Shown here: one piece after another, positions 51,886 to 54,429 of the stretch
Position numbering within the stretch: position 1 is the first letter of the stretch
Layout of the letters: every line of letters starts with the position of its first letter
Source: Flavobacterium plurextorum
GTDB taxonomy: Bacteria; Bacteroidota; Bacteroidia; Flavobacteriales; Flavobacteriaceae
Length of the DNA: 54,429 nucleotides
NCBI RefSeq assembly: GCF_002217395.1
Contig: NZ_MUHD01000044.1
Coordinates: 1-54,429 of the forward strand
Direction of reading: 5' to 3'
Position numbers and translations under genes: made by a program
Notes under the pieces: model-generated
Databases searched by the model: none
The model's input: the letters and a program-made list of their open reading frames with translations, nothing else
What the model was told of the DNA's origin: nothing

Positions 51886-52937
51886 TAATATTCTATTAAT
51901 TCACAAATATGTGTCTCTGATAAATCTAAAGTTGCTGCTGCCCAAGATAAACCAGCGCCAAAGCCACTAATAACAACTTTTTTATTATCTGCTTTCCAAT
52001 TCTTTAATTCGCTGACAATCGTTAAAGGAATAGTTGCCGAACTTGTATTTCCAAATTTATCTAAGCTAATTGGTACATTCGACATATCGTATTTCAGTTT
52101 TTTTGCAAAAAATTCAATCATAAATTTATTTGCCTGATGAAAAACGATCGAACCATAATCTGAAATAGTTGTATTTGTCTTCTCTAAAAGTTCTTTGATA
52201 CTTTTTGGAACAACTTTTAAAGTAAAATTAAATACATCTATTCCGTTCATATAAACTTCCAGCTCATTTCCAATACTTCCATCTTGACGTTCTTTTTCCT
52301 GTAAACTATATTCTGTAAATGGATATCTACTTCCTCCACCTTTTACACAAACTGCATCCCATCCTTCTCCATCTGTATGCAATACTGCATTAAACATATC
52401 TCCTTGAGATTTTTCTAGCAATGTAGCTGTTCCTGCATCTCCATACAGTAATGCATTCGTTTTGTCTTTTGGATTTACAATTTTTGAAAATGTTTCACCA
52501 TCTAACAATAAAACCCTATTTACATTTGGTAAATTCAAATAAGACATTGCAGTTGTTAATGCATAGACATAACCACTACAAGCTAAAGATACATCAAAAC
52601 AAATACTTTCTTTACTTAACCCTAATCTATGCTGTAGGATAGGTGCTGTTGCTGGTATTTTAAAATCTGACGTTTGTGACATAAAAATCAATACATCAAT
52701 TGTACTTCTATCTATGTCCATATCATCAAATAACTTTTCTGCAGCTTTAAAACACAAATCTGATGCGCAAACATCTTTATCCACAATTCGACGTTCAACA
52801 ATCCCTACTGAATTAATTGTTTTTTTTAGCTCCTCTTCAGTAAAAATATCTATTAAAGTATCATTTCTAATAATTGTTTTTGGCACACATGCTGAAACAC
52901 CTTTAATTGCAACATTTGGAATTTGAATAAATGCCAT
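51885..52937 (-). CDS. Ketoacyl-ACP synthase III (FabH-like)
   Basis: A thiolase-fold condensing enzyme of 350 residues. The catalytic triad is complete: Cys120 in FDVSLACSGYVYAL, His267 in SIVFHQANKFMIEF and Asn297 in DKFGNTSSATIPL. It would join a starter acyl group to a malonyl-type ACP. Its place among two ACPs, an SDR, an FkbH-like and a VOC protein in a sugar operon marks it as a specialised copy, not the housekeeping fabH. The ACP gene lies 2 nt upstream and the VOC gene overlaps its end by one base. Confidence 0.9.
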   Translation of the reverse strand: MAFIQIPNVAIKGVSACVPKTIIRNDTLIDIFTEEELKKTINSVGIVERRIVDKDVCASDLCFKAAEKLFDDMDIDRSTIDVLIFMSQTSDFKIPATAPILQHRLGLSKESICFDVSLACSGYVYALTTAMSYLNLPNVNRVLLLDGETFSKIVNPKDKTNALLYGDAGTATLLEKSQGDMFNAVLHTDGEGWDAVCVKGGGSRYPFTEYSLQEKERQDGSIGNELEVYMNGIDVFNFTLKVVPKSIKELLEKTNTTISDYGSIVFHQANKFMIEFFAKKLKYDMSNVPISLDKFGNTSSATIPLTIVSELKNWKADNKKVVISGFGAGLSWAAATLDLSETHICELIEY

Positions 52938-52939
52938 AA

Positions 52940-53164
52940 CTATCCTTTTACAATATTATAAATATCTCTAATGGTAGTAGCCTTTTCAATATCCTTACTT
53001 GATAAATCTGCTTCATACTCCTCTTCCATAACCGCCAATAATCCTAGAGCTGTAAGAGAACTCCATTCGTCTAAATTTTTAAATTCAGTATCCATATTCA
53101 AATCAGATATATCTGTATCATCAAAAATTTCTGCAAAATTTTCTATAAACTTACTTTCGTCCAT
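52940..53164 (-). CDS. Acyl carrier protein, variant
   Basis: A 74-residue acidic carrier-like protein starting MDESKFIENFAEIFDD. The expected Asp-Ser-Leu site reads LDEWSSLTALGLLAV, with Ser36 as the probable phosphopantetheine attachment and Ser replacing the usual Asp. The late helix IEKATTIRDIYNIVK is normal. It precedes the KAS III gene by 2 nt and follows the PglD-like gene by 19 nt. Two unlike ACPs in one cassette suggest one partner for condensation and another for FkbH loading or transfer. Confidence 0.88.
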   Translation of the reverse strand: MDESKFIENFAEIFDDTDISDLNMDTEFKNLDEWSSLTALGLLAVMEEEYEADLSSKDIEKATTIRDIYNIVKG

Positions 53165-53183
53165 TTTTACTTATTTTTATTAT

Positions 53184-53825
53184 TTATAATTTTATCTTAA
53201 CAGCAGGAACTCCTATGTACGTTCCACCATCCTTTATAGATCTCAATAAAACAGCACCAGCACCAACCACATTAAAGTTCCCAACTTTTCTTCCTTGTAT
53301 AATACCACAATTAAATCCGAAAAAATTTTCATTCTCTATTGTTACATTTCCAGAGATTTGTGTATTTGGACTAAAAACATTATAATCACCTACTAAATCA
53401 TCATGCCCTAAAGTTGAACGCGTATTAAATACATTAAAATTTCCGATTCTACAGTTACAACTAACAATAACATTCAAAGATAAAATATTTCCTTCACCAA
53501 TGCTGCTAGTATGTTCATCTAAAAATTGTACTGTGGGATGTATAACATTTGGAAAGGTAATTTTAGGATTAGTAATTCTGTTTTTTATAGCTTTCAACAC
53601 TTTAGAGTTTCCAATTGCTAAAACAACTTCTATATTTTCACAAATTTCATTTAAATCATCAACCCTTCCAATGACAGAACCGAAAGAATTTTGCTCTAAT
53701 TCTTCATTATCGTCAAAAAAACCTAAAAAATTGTATTTCTCATTTTTTTGATCTAACATATCTCTCCATAGACAAAAAACTTCTTGTCCAAAACCGCCAG
53801 CACCTACTATTGCAATATTTTTCAT
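53184..53825 (-). CDS. NeuD/PglD-family sugar acyltransferase
   Basis: A trimeric beta-helix acyltransferase of 213 residues. The N-terminal Rossmann-like domain opens KNIAIVGAGGFGQEV, which in PglD binds the UDP-sugar. The C-terminal hexapeptide repeats include the catalytic-site region NTRSTLGHDDLVGDYNVF and the closing TYIGVPAVK. PglD acetylates the 4-amine of UDP-4-amino sugars; here the donor might be the acyl-ACP made by the next six genes. ATG at 53823-53825 comes one base after the upstream stop and has a rare good Shine-Dalgarno (GGAGG, about 9 nt before). Confidence 0.87.
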   Translation of the reverse strand: MKNIAIVGAGGFGQEVFCLWRDMLDQKNEKYNFLGFFDDNEELEQNSFGSVIGRVDDLNEICENIEVVLAIGNSKVLKAIKNRITNPKITFPNVIHPTVQFLDEHTSSIGEGNILSLNVIVSCNCRIGNFNVFNTRSTLGHDDLVGDYNVFSPNTQISGNVTIENENFFGFNCGIIQGRKVGNFNVVGAGAVLLRSIKDGGTYIGVPAVKIKL

Positions 53826-53826
53826 T

Positions 53827-54429
53827 TTAATTTCCTCCGTTAAATGCTTCAACTGTAGCTTGTCCTTCTTGATTAATTCCTTCTTTCCTAAACACCTTAA
53901 CTACTGTCTTCCACAAAATTTTCAAATCTAAAATAAAACTCAGATTATCTACATACCAAACATCATATTCAAATTTTTTCTCCCAGCTAATTGCATTTCG
54001 TCCATTTACTTGAGCCCAACCCGTTATACCTGGACGGATATCATGTCTCGTTTTTTGATTTTCATTATATAATGACAAATATTGAATTAGCAAAGGACGA
54101 GGACCTATAATGCTCATATCGCCTTTTAGTACATTAATTAATTGTGGCATCTCATCTAAAGAAGTCTTACGTACAAATCTTCCAATTATAGTCAATCTTT
54201 CTTCATCAGACAATAAATTTCCCGCTTCATCTTTTTTATCGTTCATTGTTTTAAACTTAATTATTTTAAAAACCTTTTCATTTAGTCCTGGGCGTAACTG
54301 AAAGAAAAAAGGTTTTCCATCATTAGCTAAATACAACCCAATAAAAACAATTATAAAAATTGGCATCAAAATGCATATACTCACTAAAGATATAATGAAA
54401 TCAAGCGACCTTTTTATTTTTTTCTTATA
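53827..54429 (-). CDS. Initiating sugar phosphotransferase (PglC/WbaP-like), 5' end outside window
   Basis: A bacterial sugar transferase of the small monotopic class. The visible frame begins YKKKIKRSLDFIISLVSI at the window edge, so the start codon is almost certainly just past 54429. A membrane helix (about 9-32) is followed by FFFQLRPGLNEKVFKIIKF, KTSLDEMPQLINVLKGDM and IGPRPLLIQYL with the catalytic Asp-Glu and basic residues. It would attach the first sugar phosphate to undecaprenyl phosphate, for example QuiNAc4N or bacillosamine-type. It is followed by the PglD-like gene (TAA-A-ATG). Confidence 0.9.
   Translation of the reverse strand, partial: YKKKIKRSLDFIISLVSICILMPIFIIVFIGLYLANDGKPFFFQLRPGLNEKVFKIIKFKTMNDKKDEAGNLLSDEERLTIIGRFVRKTSLDEMPQLINVLKGDMSIIGPRPLLIQYLSLYNENQKTRHDIRPGITGWAQVNGRNAISWEKKFEYDVWYVDNLSFILDLKILWKTVVKVFRKEGINQEGQATVEAFNGGN

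Noticed and set aside
21438..54429. Mobile element or integrase explaining acquisition of the glycan locus
   Set aside because: No transposase, integrase, IS end or direct repeat was seen in the window. The tRNA genes at the left are 20 kb away and are intact.
1..54429. CRISPR arrays, rRNA genes, riboswitches
   Set aside because: No regularly spaced repeats, no rRNA segments and no known riboswitch core were found on reading both strands.

Overview
The window looks like chromosomal DNA from a Flavobacterium or close relative (Bacteroidota). The evidence is AT-rich sequence, promoters of the TTG-N(17-19)-TAnnTTTG type, very few Shine-Dalgarno sequences, and family choices typical of Flavobacteriia: DUF4294, DUF4105, PorV-like protein, and the kpsF-tatC-CMD-lptB order. 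All calls come from reading the sequence; no database search was run.

Positions 1-21437 are mostly housekeeping genes. They hold a 5'-truncated DUF4294 gene and two near-identical tRNA-Thr(UGU) genes, each with its own promoter and terminator. Then come manA, a Bcp-type peroxiredoxin, queD and idi; an exported methionine-sulfoxide repair pair (lipoprotein MsrB, secreted MsrA); a META lipoprotein; an exported aminopeptidase P; a quinone oxidoreductase; a FAD oxidoreductase; recQ; an envelope operon (kpsF-tatC-CMD-lptB); pssA with a membrane-anchored GH25 lysozyme; and a PorV-like outer-membrane protein with a DUF4105 protein.

Positions 21438-54429 form one long minus-strand surface-polysaccharide locus that continues past the right edge. 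In transcription order it begins with an initiating phosphoglycosyltransferase (start codon just outside the window) and a PglD/NeuD-type acyltransferase. Next is an acyl-assembly cassette: ACP, KAS III, VOC protein, FkbH-like HAD-IIIC protein, second ACP and SDR reductase. A PglE-like aminotransferase, rmlC-rmlD-rmlA and a CapD/WbpM-like 4,6-dehydratase follow. After a terminator-like hairpin come the Wzm/Wzt ABC exporter, a methyltransferase, a deacetylase-glycosyltransferase fusion, several GT2 and GT4 enzymes, a complete CMP-sialic acid set (neuA, neuB, neuC), an MBOAT/SGNH O-acylation pair, more transferases, a Wzy/ligase-like membrane protein and a second initiating phosphoglycosyltransferase.

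My reading of the locus is inference. It builds a glycan containing L-rhamnose, N-acetylneuraminic acid and a 4-amino-4,6-dideoxy-N-acetylhexosamine. The small FabH/ACP/SDR/FkbH cassette would make an unusual acyl group, loaded by the PglD-like transferase onto the sugar's 4-amino group. This resembles the QuiNAc4N-acyl and rhamnose chemistry known from F. psychrophilum O-antigen, here combined with sialic acid and an ABC exporter. That cassette is the strongest candidate for an undescribed system in the window.
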